A stretch of 64,000 bases of DNA from Eremophila alpestris peregrina (lineage: Eukaryota > Chordata > Aves > Passeriformes > Alaudidae), in assembly GCA_009792885.1 (NCBI GenBank), contig WMCF01000012.1:16629492-16693491 (forward strand). Reading direction: 5' to 3'. The first letter of the stretch is position 1; the number at the start of each line of letters is the position of its first letter. A program made the translations under genes and the position numbers. Positions 15,001 to 30,000 of this stretch are shown here, in pieces. The notes beneath the pieces are model-generated. The model saw nothing but the letters and a program-made list of their open reading frames with translations, made no database searches and was not told the origin of the DNA.

Positions 15001-18000
15001 TTGACTTCAGTGGAAATTACTCCACTACATTAACTTCTTCTTAAAAGATAAAAAGATTAACTAGTCCAGAGAGAGGCCACCTGATGCCATCTCAGGACTC
15101 CACTGACATCGTGCTTTGTGAACACAAAGCAAACAAAATTACTGATAAACAACAGAGAGGAGATGGACAAGTAGATGCAATAGCTTTTGGTGCTTATTAA
15201 TTTGAAACCAACACGGAAACACTGCAGGCTTTACTGTCCTTGCTTTTACTGCTATCCTTAGCTGGAAGCTGAACCCCATTTTCTGTGAGCTCCTTGTTTT
15301 CTGGGCCTGAATCTGCAGGGTCCATAAGCAGGCAGAGCCATGGAATGGCTGGAGTGGGGGGTGAGCAACTCCCACAGCATCACTCAGGATTGAAGGCTCC
15401 AAGTTGAGCTGATGTGGGATTTCTAGGCACATGAGCAGGGGAGTGGGCAGAGATCCCAGGTGAGGCTGCTCAGAGCAACTAAGTGCTCTAGCACCTGGAA
15501 AGGGCACACAGCAGTACAGTCACTTGCCAGAGTGAGGAAGGAAGTAAGAGTAGAATTTGGTGCATCCATACAGACCACTTCACCGAGTTAAACCCCTCAG
15601 GAAGCGAAATATGACAGCATTCCTGCTTAGACATCTCTAGCTTGGCAACAACCAGGCATTTCAGCCCTAAAGCTTTCCCTTCTCTTCAGGTCTGCTGGTC
15701 CTTGCTCTGGACCTTGCACATCAACTTGTTCCTTCTGAGTTTTTCCAAAGTAACAAGTCCTGGGCTGGGCAAAACCCAGTCTGTCAGGAGTAAGAACGAG
15801 TGCTGAAAGCAAAAGTAACACCCTCCCTCTCCCCACTTTCCTACAAGCGTTCACCTCGCTTCCCCTCTTCCCAGCCCAAATTTCTTCCCTTTTCCTGTGT
15901 ATGGGAATCTTCATAAATTCTCACTGAAATGACTTTGCTGAGCTGAGTTTTTCTTTGTTTGGTTCCCAAGACACTAAAATAACAAAACACACTTACCCCA
16001 CCTCATGGTTAGATGCAGATCAGCATGCTCCCACCCTGGGAGTGTTGAGAACACTAAAAGCATTTTCACTCCAATTATGAACTAGAAACTGTTTGGCACA
16101 GGACCAAACTGCTATAGTTTGGGAGCCAAAAGCCTTTTTCAGTACTGCATCCTGTGAGGGATTTGCACAGTCACTGCATTTCTAAAAAAGGGGGACAGAG
16201 TAAAATTGCTATCGAGCAGAACAATTTTGCACTTGAAAAGCAGCATCCTGAAAAGTCTGTGCCAACACACACTCACTGCATCAAAACAGTATTGGCGAGA
16301 TTGTCTTCTCCCTACCAGAAAATCTTCTAAAACATCCAAGAAAAGCTGCATTCCTCTCTTGTCTGTCTTGTTCCAAAGAGGAAACAGATATGATCAGAGG
16401 AGAAAGTGGCTCCAGCCTGTCTCGGCTAACAACCACTCCTCGCCATGAAGAAGGTAGTTTATTGCCACTTTTAACAGACCACCAAGCTCCAGGTTAATAT
16501 AAGGCCTCACATTTCCCATCCTCACTCTTTGTTACATTTTTCTAGCAGAGAATTTGCAGTCCTTCTGTTTCTGAGGGACTGAATATTCAAGAACATGGGG
16601 CCGGCAGAGACCATCACGTAACAGCCTGGTCCCCAGCACTGCAGTCCATTATGCAGTGATAAGCAACACAGAAGGGCCCACAGAGCTGCCCCCCCTTGTA
16701 CAGCTGAAGTCACACGAACTGATCTCAAGGCAACTGCTGCACCTGGAACACGCGATGGGACATACAGGGGGCACATGAAGGCCACCATCAGTGTTCTTTG
16801 TCCCATTACGCATCTGACCGTTGACAAAGTATTACCCCTGCATGACCTCAAAAAAGCTTCTCTTCTATCATCAGAAAGCTGAGACTAAACTCTCACCAGC
16901 CTTTGTTAGGAGATGACTGCTTCCCAACTCCAAGCCTGGTAAATACTTGAAAACAGCATTATATGAAAAGAAAAAAAAATTTAAAAATCTCTAAGTTGCC
17001 TTCATCACATAGTACCACTATTAGCATCAGCACGTTTTGCACTTATTTCAGCTTTAGCACCTGCCAGTCTCCAGAGTACCAGCAGAAGAGATACCAGGAA
17101 GGAAGGATCTTGAATGTATCAGGTGGAAGCAGAAACAGCAAACTAATCCAGGATAAATATAGCGCAAACAATAAACCAGTTTCTAAACTTCTTTGCATAC
17201 ACAATCATGTTATACATCAAAGACTTCAGCTTTTCTGGTTTTCAAATTCTTCTGTTCTCTTTTACAAACCCTTAAAAACCTCTCAAGTTCCACCTAAGTA
17301 CAATGAAGTATTTTAAATACATTGAATAACCTGGAGTACTGCATCAGTGTGCATCTAAATGAGACAGCAGCCAGAAATTATAGAAAAAGCACAGAAGCAC
17401 AGGCAAACAGGAGAACACACAGATTTTTTTAAAGCTGCTATCCCAGGCAGCAGTGTTTTACCCAACTTTAAAAGCAGCACAAGCTGTACATGAGCCCACA
17501 CATCACTCCGGTTCTCACGTATCTACAATAGCCAGGAGATCCTCACCTGGGAAACAAAACACGATACATTATGTTCCCAAGTGTCACTCCAAACCTGCTG
17601 TTATTAAAATATTGCCTCTACGGCTGCCAACTTAGGAACTTCCACAGCACAGCAGTGATCCATTTACTTCCTCGTGTAGGGACAAAGCAGCAGCTCCCAA
17701 CTCATATGACAAAGAACCTTACTGTGGAGGGCACTAAGAATCCATATTGCTGCCATCCTCTAAAGGGAAACTGACCTGTAAATCCATCGGGAGAGATGCA
17801 GAGGCAGTGCTGTGAGCTCCACGCACCCCTCCAAGTCTCACTGTACCCGGGAAAGGAGACAGAGCCTAATCCATGGTACAGAATCCTTCTCTGTCCCAAA
17901 AGTGATGGCAGGAGACACTTAGTCATGGTGTGAGAAGAAGCACCAATGGAGTAGGTGATGTGGGTGCGACTTTCTAGAGGAGATGACTTTCTAGAGGAGC

Positions 18001-21000
18001 ATGACACACCCCTAGTGCCTCCTGCTTTTCAACCTGCTTTTGACCCTGCCACAGCACCTCAGACTGACAATGGAGATCAAAGCAAAAACTGCAGCACTCC
18101 TCTAGGGAAGAGTAGCCTTTGAAGAGCTAACTTGTGCACCCATTTTTTTCCTGGACATTATGAAATCCTGGACAGGCAGACAACTTTTCACACCCTAGAC
18201 CAGAAATCATTCAACACAATGGTGAGGAATCCCTGTCATTTCAGTATTTGGCATGTTAAGCAAAGAAATAAGTAATAGGCATGCTTTAAATGACCAACTG
18301 TGTCAAAAAACAGAAGAAACACAACAATCTTTCAACTTATTTACTGCTCTGCACGAAATTCTACTTCTTCTACTTCCAATGTAAAATTTTAAAATAGTAA
18401 AAATTACCCCAAAATTAACAAAAAAAAAAAAAAAAAGCCTTGTGAGTATAGTACTAGGGAGAAAACACGTTATTACCTGATACTTTGATTTTTAAAATTT
18501 AGATGTTCTAACACGTCTACATGGAGCTTGTTTTCTTACACTTGAAAAAACATACCTCAAAATGCAATGCAGTCTATAGCATGTATGGCAGAAGAAAGCA
18601 AATTCTCTTTTGGACACTCCAAATACAAATAAAACTTTATTTCCTTTTAAAGCACTGACAGCTTACTAGCATGTCAGAAGGAATTCAGGTAAGAAGGTAG
18701 TGGCTATAAGCCTTGCCTTCAGCTCTGTGCGTTCTGTCCCTCCCAGAAGCCTCAACACATGTATCAAAGAACCAAGACTTTTGGTGAGGTGAAACAGGCT
18801 TGTTGCTCCTCTCGCATAAAAAGTAACTTCAGTAATAAACTTCCCACAGACAGAAGCAGTGGAACACCAAGGTATTTCCATGGGGAAGAGGGATGGCTCC
18901 TGACCAACATCAGACAGCTGTGAGGATAGCTGAGGTGCCAGGTACCCCTTCCCCTTTGCACACTGGACTGTAGTTAAGGAGCAGTACCACTGCATCTACA
19001 GAACCCTGTGCTCTCTCAGAAATACAACCATCTGGGGACTGTGCACTCACAACAGTGCACTCACAGCACAAAACACAATTTGTATTGACTGTCCAGATGC
19101 AGGGCCAAGGCCTGCATCCTCCCCAGCATGAGGAAGTGGAGTATGAGACCCATGGAAGTCCTAACTTCTTCCCACAACAGATGGGCAATCCTGACAGCTG
19201 CTGGCCAAACACCAGTGCCTGCACAAATACTCCAACCCTGCTTAGAGCAGGACACAAATTGTTCACACTGACTAGGGCTTTGCACAAAAAAAGGATGCAA
19301 CAGACAGAGGGGGAAGGATGAGCCTTGCAATGACAGAACACTTTGAAACACTTCAATGCTCAGTGTATGAAAAAAAAACCAGCTCAAACCCCAAGAACAT
19401 CATCTCTGTTCTTGATACCAAGCATCAGGCAAGAGCTGGAAAGAGAAGTTATGTAAGCCTGGGATGCATGCTGGCTAAGGCCCTACTTTTGGGGTTTATT
19501 TGGTTTGGAGTTTTTGTTTGCTTAAGTAAAATAAAATTTTTAAATTACAACTTTACTTGAGATCAGTTTCCTCCAATTAGCTGCTTTTCCATATTCTGTA
19601 TTTTTCAACCATAAGTAATTGCCAGGAAGGCAGTGCTTTACAACATTAAGTTATTTATATACTCTGCTAATGATAATGCTCAGGACCACTAAGCATTAAT
19701 GTTTCACTAACTCAACTGCACACATCTGAGAGGACTACATGCATTCATCACAGAACAGCTCTAACAGCATGACTTCTTCTAGAGCCAAATTTGTCTAGAT
19801 TCAAAGAAGCAAATGCTCCCTGCTCAGGAAAAAATTGTGTGGCTACACAATCCTGAAACACTATTAGAAGAAAAAACTCCTGCCAGTCTAAAAATTCCAA
19901 CACCCAGGGAATTTTCATACTTATTCAGATCTTGTTAGAAAGAAGCAAACAAAAAAATAATACTAGTCACATGACCTCCACTGAACTACACTGACTGAAC
20001 TGAGAATGAACACAACATGATGATAAGTTGTTCCCACTTTCTCTCTCCACTGTCAGCATCCTGGCTAAGTCATGGAAATGCACTCACCAAAAGGTAATTC
20101 AAATCTTGTGTCCAGCAAAATTTTATGAGGAGTTGGGTTTTTGGTTCCACAGATTTCATCATGTTTCATTACAACTTCTGCCTCCAGCGTAGACCACTCC
20201 CCAGGACCTTCCTGTGAATAAAAGGCCTAAGTGAACAAACATTCAAGTCTGAAGAACTTCATGCACCAGATCTCACACTTCTGCTCAAACAGTCCGAAAA
20301 GAGCTTTACGGCATTATCGACCCTATTTTAACATCAAATTACATCAGTTTAGCATGCACTGGCTTTTTCTTCCAAACTGGATTCTTCCAAATTTCAGAGG
20401 CATCTAACAGGGCAAGCACCAAAAATAAGTGCTGCCTTCTCAGTGGAACTGCAAAGGTAAACCCTCAAAGCAGGACTGAGGAGTGTCTGGACAACGAGAG
20501 GAACTGAGCACCAGCCAGACCTCACAGCCACACTGCAGGGCATCCCCACTCTTTTCTTTCTATGGAAAATATAATCTATCTCTCCCTGCTCAAATCCAAT
20601 AATCTTCTAAGTAAATACCCTAAAATTTGAGTTCAAAATGCTTAGTTGCAACAACTGCCAAACTCAGTAGTTAGGGCAGTTACAGACACTGATACATCCA
20701 AATTCCTACTTTTGTCCATACATATTAGCCCAAGGTACACCTAATGCTACAACCAGAAGCCCTAAGAAGATACCGCAGATGTGCCCTGGGCCTACTTTGT
20801 CAGCTGGACAAGACAGAGGTATTTAGCAGTAAATCATAGGAATTTGACCATCAGACTAAGCAGTCAGTCCTTGAGAATTCAGACATTTGTCTGTGTTCCT
20901 TAACAGATTAGGCCCTAGTTCTTAAGTCCACACGAGTGAAATGAGACCAAAGAGCACTATGTAAGCTCAGTTGTGATCTCAGTACAAAATCAAAATCAAT

Positions 21001-24000
21001 GCGATGAGACAGCCCTCTCTGCTCACTCAGCCTTCCTAACTTTGCAAGTGGAAGTTTTGCTGAGGAGCTTAGTCTGGGCTGCACCAGGCCAGATCTGCAA
21101 TGCATTAATTATCAACACTGGAGCAAATAAAGGTTCTGCGTCAGCTCAACCTCATCAGATTGGTGAATGGCCTTCAAAGCAATCCACACGGTCCCAACCA
21201 GGGTGTCCCATATCAGTCCTTTGTTCCATACTTCCACAATTAGGCCCAGATCCAGCCGACTGATCTCACTGCAAAGAAAAGTAAAGGCAGCACAGATGAG
21301 AAAAATGCAGAATACAATCTAATTTTGTTTCATGTTCTACATTACCACCGTGACTATACTAGGGGACTATTTTCCACAGAGCTGTGTCAAGCTACAGAGA
21401 GCTCCTGGAAGTGTGTGGCTGAGGCAGCTCATACTTACAGGGAACACCAGTTTCTAGTAACTCACAGTTTAATAGTAATTACACAAAGAATACAAACTAA
21501 AACCCTGAACTATGTCATGCATGAACCGCCAGTAGGGAACTCATCTCTCCAGCTATGTACACAGGAGGAGGAAGTGTACCTTGGACCAAAACCTAGAATT
21601 GAGCTGTTCTTTGTCATCAGGCACCCCATTTCTAACAAAACGAGTGTCTCTCTTGGCAGCACAGCAACACAAGTGTACTCTGGCAGGTGCAAACATGTCT
21701 ATACTTACCTGTGAGTGGAGGTACTCCTAGCCAGAAGTAACAGTCCCAAATCCAGCACAGCTGCGTCAACAGCACTACCTGTTGCTCAGGGCTGTGTGGC
21801 ACCATGTCCACCCCAGCACCAGCTACTTTCACATGGCCACTGAGTGACAGGCTATTGGAAATACTGATCTGAAGGTTTTCACAAACATCTTTCCTCTCAT
21901 TAACAAAAGAATGCATCTCAAATCTGTTTTCTTCTCCATGTTTTATAGCATTTATGCCTCACTTCTGCATCCTGGTTTATAATTATGCCTACTTACATGC
22001 CTACTTCAGAACAGCCGGCAGACACTGGTAAAAACAGTGAAGTAGGGAAGAATCCTGAGTTGTCTGTTGATACCACAGCTGTCTCACACTTATCCTGAAG
22101 AAGGGCTATAACCCATAATTTTTCGAGCTCAGGGCTTTCCTTTATTGCAACTGTTATTCCCCAAAGTAGGTATCTTGGACAGTCAGTGCTGCTGCCCTCT
22201 GCCCAAATATATCCATGTTACAGTATCAAGGAAATTTAAAAGCATATTACTGTCTTATTTCTATAGACTGCCATTATGGCTAAAATAAGAAAGAATTGCT
22301 GCAAATCCAGACATCCACTTGAACTTTGCGTCCTTCTTGCACCTAAAAGAGAGCATCATAACTACAAGGTTCAAGACAAACCCTACAGTTACAGTAAAGC
22401 ATATAAATGTCTGTTTTAAATCCAAGTGCTTCTGTTCTTGTTTGAGACACAGAAATTGAGGTTAGGAGTGTCCAGTACTTGAGTGGCTCTGTCTGCAACA
22501 GCTCAAAATCAAGCTATTACACAGCCTTCTATGAGTTTATTGCTAGCATCTTTTAATCAAGTCTCCAGCATCCTCTGTTCTGATAAGGCTATTCAGTATG
22601 GCCAACAGCTGTACCAGCACTGCTCTGCCCTCACCCTGCTTGATATTCATCTGATTGCAGGCTGATGATGACTGGCTGACTGCTGGCTGGAACAGTGTGA
22701 GGCCAGAAAGGGAAGGAAAGGAAGAAATACTCTATTTTCAGTCACCGTGTAAAGCCACATACTTTGCTTCAGCATACACGGTCAGAGTAGGACACTTGTC
22801 ATGATACACCCAATGAGCTCCTCTACAAATCTCCAAAGGACAGGTTACCAAGAATAATAAATAAAAATAATTTCTGTTCAGTGGCTTTGATTGCCTTTGT
22901 GTCTCCCTTTCTCCACCTTCTGGTTAAATGCAGAACAGCTTCTAAGAACAAAAGAGCTGAGACTGGAATTCGGTGTCCCTCCCTTACCACACACACAGCA
23001 GAGTTAAATAAAGGCATTTCTCAAAACTTCAACACCAATTTAATCACCGTGTTCTAAACATCAATGGGCACTGTCACTCGAGGTGTTTCCTGCAAATATG
23101 CATCAAATACACAGTTCTTTTAAAGCTCCTTCAAAATTCAAAGATGTCCCCAAGGAATACATTGAAGTGCTTCACTGGTCTGGCAAATAACCAAATCTCA
23201 AACAATCCCAGAGCCCCAAATTCTGCATATTATGTCTCACAAGGAGCTTGGCAGTAAAACCAACAAACACAGACAGGAAGCATTGTTTCTGTTTGTGGTC
23301 TGTTCTTCTACTATGCCTCATGAAAAAGGTAAACACAGCACAGACAGTAAAAGCATCCTTCCCTTGGGGGGAAAAACTACTCTGCTCAAAATCCTTTTCC
23401 AACTCCAGAAAGAAAAAGAGCAAACTAGGGAACAGCAGTATTGGAATACCAGCACTATTTCCCCTAGGACAACTTAATGTACACAGGATCATGCAAAACA
23501 CATTCGTTCCCACATGTAATATTTCTGTTATGAGGAGACACCAGAACTACTGTAGAGTTGCCTGGCTAAAGCAGGGACAATAATGGCGAGGTAGTTCAGC
23601 TAATATTCTGCTTCCATATTCCCTAGCAACTAATTATGGAGCGTCTCAGTGACCTTACAGCATGCTAGCTAAGCTCCCAGCTGATACCAGAGTGCAGCTC
23701 CAGGAGCTGCTTGAGGGGAGGGATCACAGGAGCCTTCATACAGCACATTCAAGTGCTTTCTTATATCATCACCAAGAAGCCTCCTCTGAAGCCGGCTGTG
23801 TTTAAAGCTAGCTCCTGCCCACAGGATGAGCACAAATCACAGGCAGAAAGAGTTAGTAGTTTGAGTATGGGCATGTGACTCCAAGGACAGGTTCAATTCC
23901 TTGCCCCAGTCTTATCCAGTCCTGAATGTTTTACATCAGTGACAGCCATGGCCTCTGTCTGACCAGGAGCTTCAGAGCTAAGCAGATGCTGGTGTTGAGG

Positions 24001-27000
24001 AATGTGTAAATTTCACCAGATGCCAAAGGACAGGCTCCAGACTCTCCATGCAGGAGCATACACCTCTTGTGCTGCTCCAAGAGTACCACCAAACAAGGGA
24101 GATGGGAGCACAGCTATGGTGAAAAGACTGTTCTGACCCAGTCACCTCCTTAACCTGAGGCAACAACTGCCCACTTTCAGCTGAGGAGAAACAAACTGCT
24201 GGTGGATTAGGAAAAAAATTCACTAAATTCCAGAGGGGTCTCTTACTACAGATATATGCAAACACCTCAAACCCCCTCAAGAAACAGCAGCACTAGCTTT
24301 GACCACATAAGATTCATACAACATGATTCCCCTCAATTTAATAAATTTAGTTCAATTTGCCTTACAAAGTTATAGAAACAGAAGCAGATGCAGTATAATC
24401 AATAAATCATTCATCCACCAGAAAGAAAACCCCCACCGTTCTAAACAATACTGGGAAATCCTTGGCTGTATGTCACATCTATGAGAACCAAAGCAAATCA
24501 GAAGTGCCAACTGCACCAGAAGCCCTGGAAAGCTGGAATGAACTGGTTCTGCTGCTCATGGAGCAGCTCCCAACTGAGGTAACCAGGATCACCTCATAGA
24601 GGCCCTGAGGGCAGTAACAACAGCCCTGACTAGCCTCTCTAGCCATGGACACCCCCACCCTCTTCCCACGCCCAGCAGCTCCATTTAAGCTCAGCCATGG
24701 GCCTTTAGTCCTTGGCTAAGCTCTGCTGTAGGTGTGTCTGTGTCTCGAGCTTACAGGCACAGCTGTGCACATACTGGCCAAGGACAACATCAATCCAGAC
24801 CCAACCCACACAGCAACTTCCCAGTTCAACCTCAGACTCGGCCTCTCACGACAGACCTGTCTGGCAACTGCTGGTCCACTGCGCCAGCAGAGACAATCTC
24901 CCAACACACATCCTCCACCACAGGCCAGGCTTCCTCATTTTACCTACCCAAACATTCCAATTCCTACACACACTAGCAGCTCTGTATGAACACCAGGGCA
25001 GCAGAAGGACTCAACTACAAGCACCTCATGCAGTACACCACGATACTTACAACATAAAATCCTGCTCCCAGCAGGGCTGGTCGCCTCGCACAGCCACCGT
25101 CGTGCTCTTCACATTTTGCACTTTCAAGGTCACATATGTATTGAATTTATCTGGGGAATGAGACACAAAATGTTATCTCCATCTCTCGTCACATCCTTTC
25201 TTCACATCACCTGCAATACTGCAACAGTTCATACAGTGCATCCAGAGAGACCTCAGATGAAAAGCCCATATGGGAAGATATCACTTGGTTTAAGAAGCCA
25301 AACGTGCAAGATGTTTTCCACCTGCATCAAATTTTCAATCATAGCTTTTTTAGAAATCCAAGCACAAATGAACAAAAACACTAACTGTTCACTTGCAGTA
25401 AGACAGGGACAGTATACAATCCTAAAGAACACTCACACTTAGCATGATGCTGCTCCTGAAATGCAGACAAGAGGAAGAGGAGACAGTCTGAAGGTAAAGG
25501 ACCCATCATAAATACCAAGCAGTGTGAAAAACAAACTTGCAAAACATACAAGCAAGAGGTTGGGCTGGTCATATCATCTCTTCCTGTCTGACCCAACTGC
25601 TCTCCTAGTCCCAACTCATTTTTCCACCCACGAGTCCACAAAGATTTACAGACCAGTCAGGGGCAGAAGAAAAATACAGATTTATTGATAAGTGTGCTGA
25701 AACCTACCTGGCCTAGGAAAACCACATCACACTCACATCTAGACATGACAGCCTCTGTTTAGATGATTTACTTTTTAAATCTGAAGAAAATTCCTAAAAA
25801 TACTTTTTTCCTAGTTTCTGCTATCTCTTTGCTAATAAAACCTAAAGCAGCAAAACACAGACACATTCAAAGTTTGAATATCAGCACCCAAGAATGAACA
25901 AACTCCCTCGTAAGGGAAGTTACCATCTCAGGCCCATCTGTTAGTTTCAAATAGCCTGGAACAAGACATGCTAAGTATCCAGAAAGCAGTGTACATATTT
26001 TAATACTTTGATGTTTCTCCTGCATCTATTCCCAGTGTTTAAGCTCAATCAAGTCAATTTTAATACTGTAAAAATTTCACATGGGAAACAAAGATGTAAC
26101 AGCCAACGTGGCTTTACAAAGGGGAAATCATGGCTGACAAATTTGGTGACCTTCTAGGGCTACAGCACTGGTGGATGGGGCAGAATAACTGATGTTGTCT
26201 GCCTGGACTTGTGCAAAGCATTTGACACGGTCCTGCACAACATCCTTGTCTTTAAATCAGAGAGCCATGGATTTGATGGATAGAGCACCCTATGAATAAG
26301 GAACTGGCTGGCTGGCTACACCCAAAGACTTGTGGTCAGTGATTCACTGTCCACCTGGTGACCAGTGACAAGTGGCATCCCTCAGGGGTCAGAACTGAGG
26401 CTGATACTGTTCATTGTATTTGTCAGTGACAGGGACAGTGGGATTGAGGGCACCCTCAGCAAGTTCACTGATGACACCAAGCTGTGTGGTGCAGTCATGC
26501 TCTGGAGGAAAGGGATGCCATCCAGAGAGATCGGGACAGGCTGGAGAAGTGGGACTGTGCATGGAGTTGGTTGATGAGGAACTCAACATAAGCCAGCAGT
26601 CTGTCCTCACAGCCCAGAAAGCCAAATGTATCCTGGGATGCAACCAAAGGAGCATGAGCAGCAGCTCAAGAAAGACAATTCATCCCCTCTACTCTTGTGA
26701 CATTCCACCTGGATTACTACAGTGCTCGCATCTCCAACTTAAGAAGGACATGCAAGTGTTGGAGCAAGTGCAGAGGAGGAAACAAAGCTGGAAAGAAGAG
26801 TGGAGCACCTCCTCTATGAAGACAGGCTCAGAAAGTTAGGGCTGTTCAGCCTGGTGAAGAGAAGGTTGTGGGGGGATCTCACAGCAATCTCCCAGTATCT
26901 GAAGGGGCCTACAGGGAGCCCAGAAAGCAACTCTCCATCAGGGACTATAGTAATAGGACAGGGAATAATAGGTACAAATTGAAAAGGGGGAAATTTAGTT

Positions 27001-30000
27001 AGGTATTAGCAAAAAATTCTTTATTGTGAAGATATTGAGACACTGGCACAGGTTGCCCAAGTAAGTTGTGGATGCCCAATCCTGGTAGTGTTTGAGGCCA
27101 AGCTGGATAAGGCACTGGGCAACCTGGTTTAGTGGCAGGTGTCCCTGCCCATGGCATGGAACTAGATGATTCTTTAGATCCCTTCCAAATCCTGAACATT
27201 CTATGACTGAATGATTATATGATTTTAATGCATCATTGCTGTGGGTTACTACAGCAAACCTCAGCATCTAGCTTCTAATATCCTAGTATGAAGGGAGAAA
27301 ACAGAAATTACACAATCCAGAAGCTTAGGAAGGAGTCAGAGTCACTGAATTGTGATTCCTCTATATCCAATTATTCATTACTACATTACCTCTCCCCGTC
27401 TCTTTTACTCCTGCATCCTCCTGGGATACTGAGCTTGTCAGTGAAACCACGCACCTTGCCTGAGTTAAACCAAGATTAGAGGACAAATATGCATTTGTGA
27501 GCAGGCTTCTTAATTAGAGAAAAGAAAAAGTACACAATGTCTCCCTTACAGTCTGGACACTCAGTTTCCCTTCCCTGGAAATTCAAGGTTGGTGCATAGA
27601 CAGATCTTGATCTGCTATGGAATATGGATGAGTGCTGGAAAGTTTTCTTCCATAATCTGAGGATGGCTCTATCCAAAGAATTAAGTTGAACAAGTAAGTT
27701 ATTAATACAGCTGTGCAGCTGTTTCAGATCTGTTTCAGATACACCTGAATACGTGTTATTCCAGCAGGAGTTTTTATTTAATAAATCCACAGACACACAC
27801 ACCAGTTCTGCTTAGTAGACATTTTCAGACCCTGTTTTGAACAGGGACAGAGGCAGGATGAGATGGAAGGGCTGGGTGGGTGGGGAACAGTGACAGTAAA
27901 GGAACACATTTCCTATTTCATCACCTGTTCAGGTCAGGTTGAGCAGACAGAGGTTTCTTACCACTGTGACACCAGGTTACAGCCTCAAGTTTTCTACAAA
28001 CTCAAACTGCCTGGATTCTCATCTAAGGAGAACATGAAGGAGCTGACATGAGATGGAGGAAAACTGGAGGGAGCAGCACAAACAGCAGCGAGAGAGCAGG
28101 GATACCCATTGCTGCAAACAAGCAGTAGAGCATGACCTACCTGGTGGTCCATGGAGTTTAGCTTTCTTTACTGTAAAGAGAAAAAAGGAAAATAATAAAA
28201 TAAGAGACTGTCAGTGATTTTGTCCTCCTACAGTTTCCTTTGAGTTAAAGCATCACAGTGCACCATATTAACTGAACAACATCCCCTGCACAGTCCTGGT
28301 AGCTGGAAATTCACACTCAGTTAAACAGATCTGGAGACAACAAAAAACTCCTTTGTACCCCCATGGCATTCTCTAAAGTGATGCATTAAAAAAAAAAAAA
28401 AATCACAGGCTTAGAGTTAGGAAAGCAAAGTGATATGTCTAATGCAAAGCCATCTCAACATCAGTCCTTTGCAACCAGAAGTTTGTGCTGCTTAGCAAGA
28501 TGTCATTTCATACCACCTCTCTTACAAAGTTACTTACAAACACTCTAGAAGATATAAACATTTCTTTATAAACAAAGACATTCTCATAACACTGTATAGC
28601 AGACCACAAATAGAAAATAATTGAGCCTGAACAGCAGCTCAGTAAGTAGCTCTATACTATGACATTGTCAATTAAATTAAATAAGCCAAACAAACAACAG
28701 TGTAAACTCAAATGTCATTTTTACAAGCTCTACTCTGTTAATTTAATTCCAGGACAGTATTTATGTATAAAAATAGAATTGTTAAAACATAGAACAGTAT
28801 TGGCTCTTATCTCACCAGATGGAGAAGGTCCATGTCTACCTAGGGGAGATTTTGTTTACATTTCCCTTTTGCAAGCTCATATCCTCACTAGAATTGCTAA
28901 GAGTAAGCACTATGAGAAGACAACTCTAGGCTCCAGCTAGTTTTCCCAGTAGAAAACTAACACCAAGAAGAAAACATATTTTACAAGCTAGAAAGCAAGA
29001 TATACCAGGGAGCAACAATATTTAAAAGCTGGTGCAGTGAAATTTCCTCCAGAAAACAGAGCTGCCAATACTTATTAGAGATTCACAATGTCCAACTTTT
29101 ATCTTGAAAGTTCTAGAAAGAAACATTTAAAAATTAAAACAAAATTCTTTAAAAAATGCCCTGACATCATTACACTTAGAGCTGCAACCCAGTGTGATAA
29201 CAGCCTTGCTATCTGAGAAATTCTCATTTGTGAGCATTTCCAGTCCAGGTAGATGCCTGCATGAAGGAAAATGCTGCAACAGGTTCATTATGGACTGTTA
29301 CTGTTAAAAGGGCTGAAGCTTTCACCTAGACTGACAAGGCCCACAAGCCTTTAGGTCCAAAATAAATTGGTTCATTTCCCCCCCAGATTCAGGGCCTGAA
29401 GCATTCCTGATGCTGAACCTAATGGTACAAGAGAAACATACAATAGTGTGGACCAGTATTCTTGACTGAAAGTACAAATGCCTTTAAATCTCCAAACCAG
29501 TCTGTTTAACCACTGAGAATTATGTGGGACAATCTACCCACTTTGTAGGTTCCTTTGCATACCACATAAAAGCAGACATTTCATTAAATACTGCCTTGCA
29601 GTGGGGAGGCACCAGTTTATCTCTGAACTTCCCTGCTCCCCTCCTTTGCAAGAGGCAGGAGACAAAGAAACAAGTACATGTGCCTGGGGAAGAAAGGCAA
29701 AGGAAGGCAGGGGACACAAAAGGAAGCTTCAGCGGGCCTCTCCCTGTTTGCAGCAACCTCCACTACTGTTAGTAGGGAAGCAGAGGCAACCTCAGTGTAG
29801 AACTATGGTATTATTTATTTGTTATTACTATATATATATATGCTAAAAAAGCAGCTGGAGTGCTTTTTTTTTTTTTTTTGGAGCCACTGGCTCCAGAACA
29901 TGGAGAAGAGACACAGCCTCTCCAGCGGCAATATGCAAACTAAGAGACAGATGCAGTTTGCACACTGTGGTCACAGCCTCTAAATATTCAGAGGTTCCTT

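Noticed and set aside
22655..22690. GATGATGA with a nearby CTGA, resembling C/D snoRNA boxes
   Set aside because: The boxes are too close together and lack a terminal stem and guide-length spacing.
23888..23912. GGTTCAATTCC, resembling a tRNA B box
   Set aside because: No A box or cloverleaf stems at the right distance upstream on either strand.
26365..26839. Open frames of 69 and 141 residues on plus
   Set aside because: They are fragments of the decayed CR1 ORF2, not host genes.
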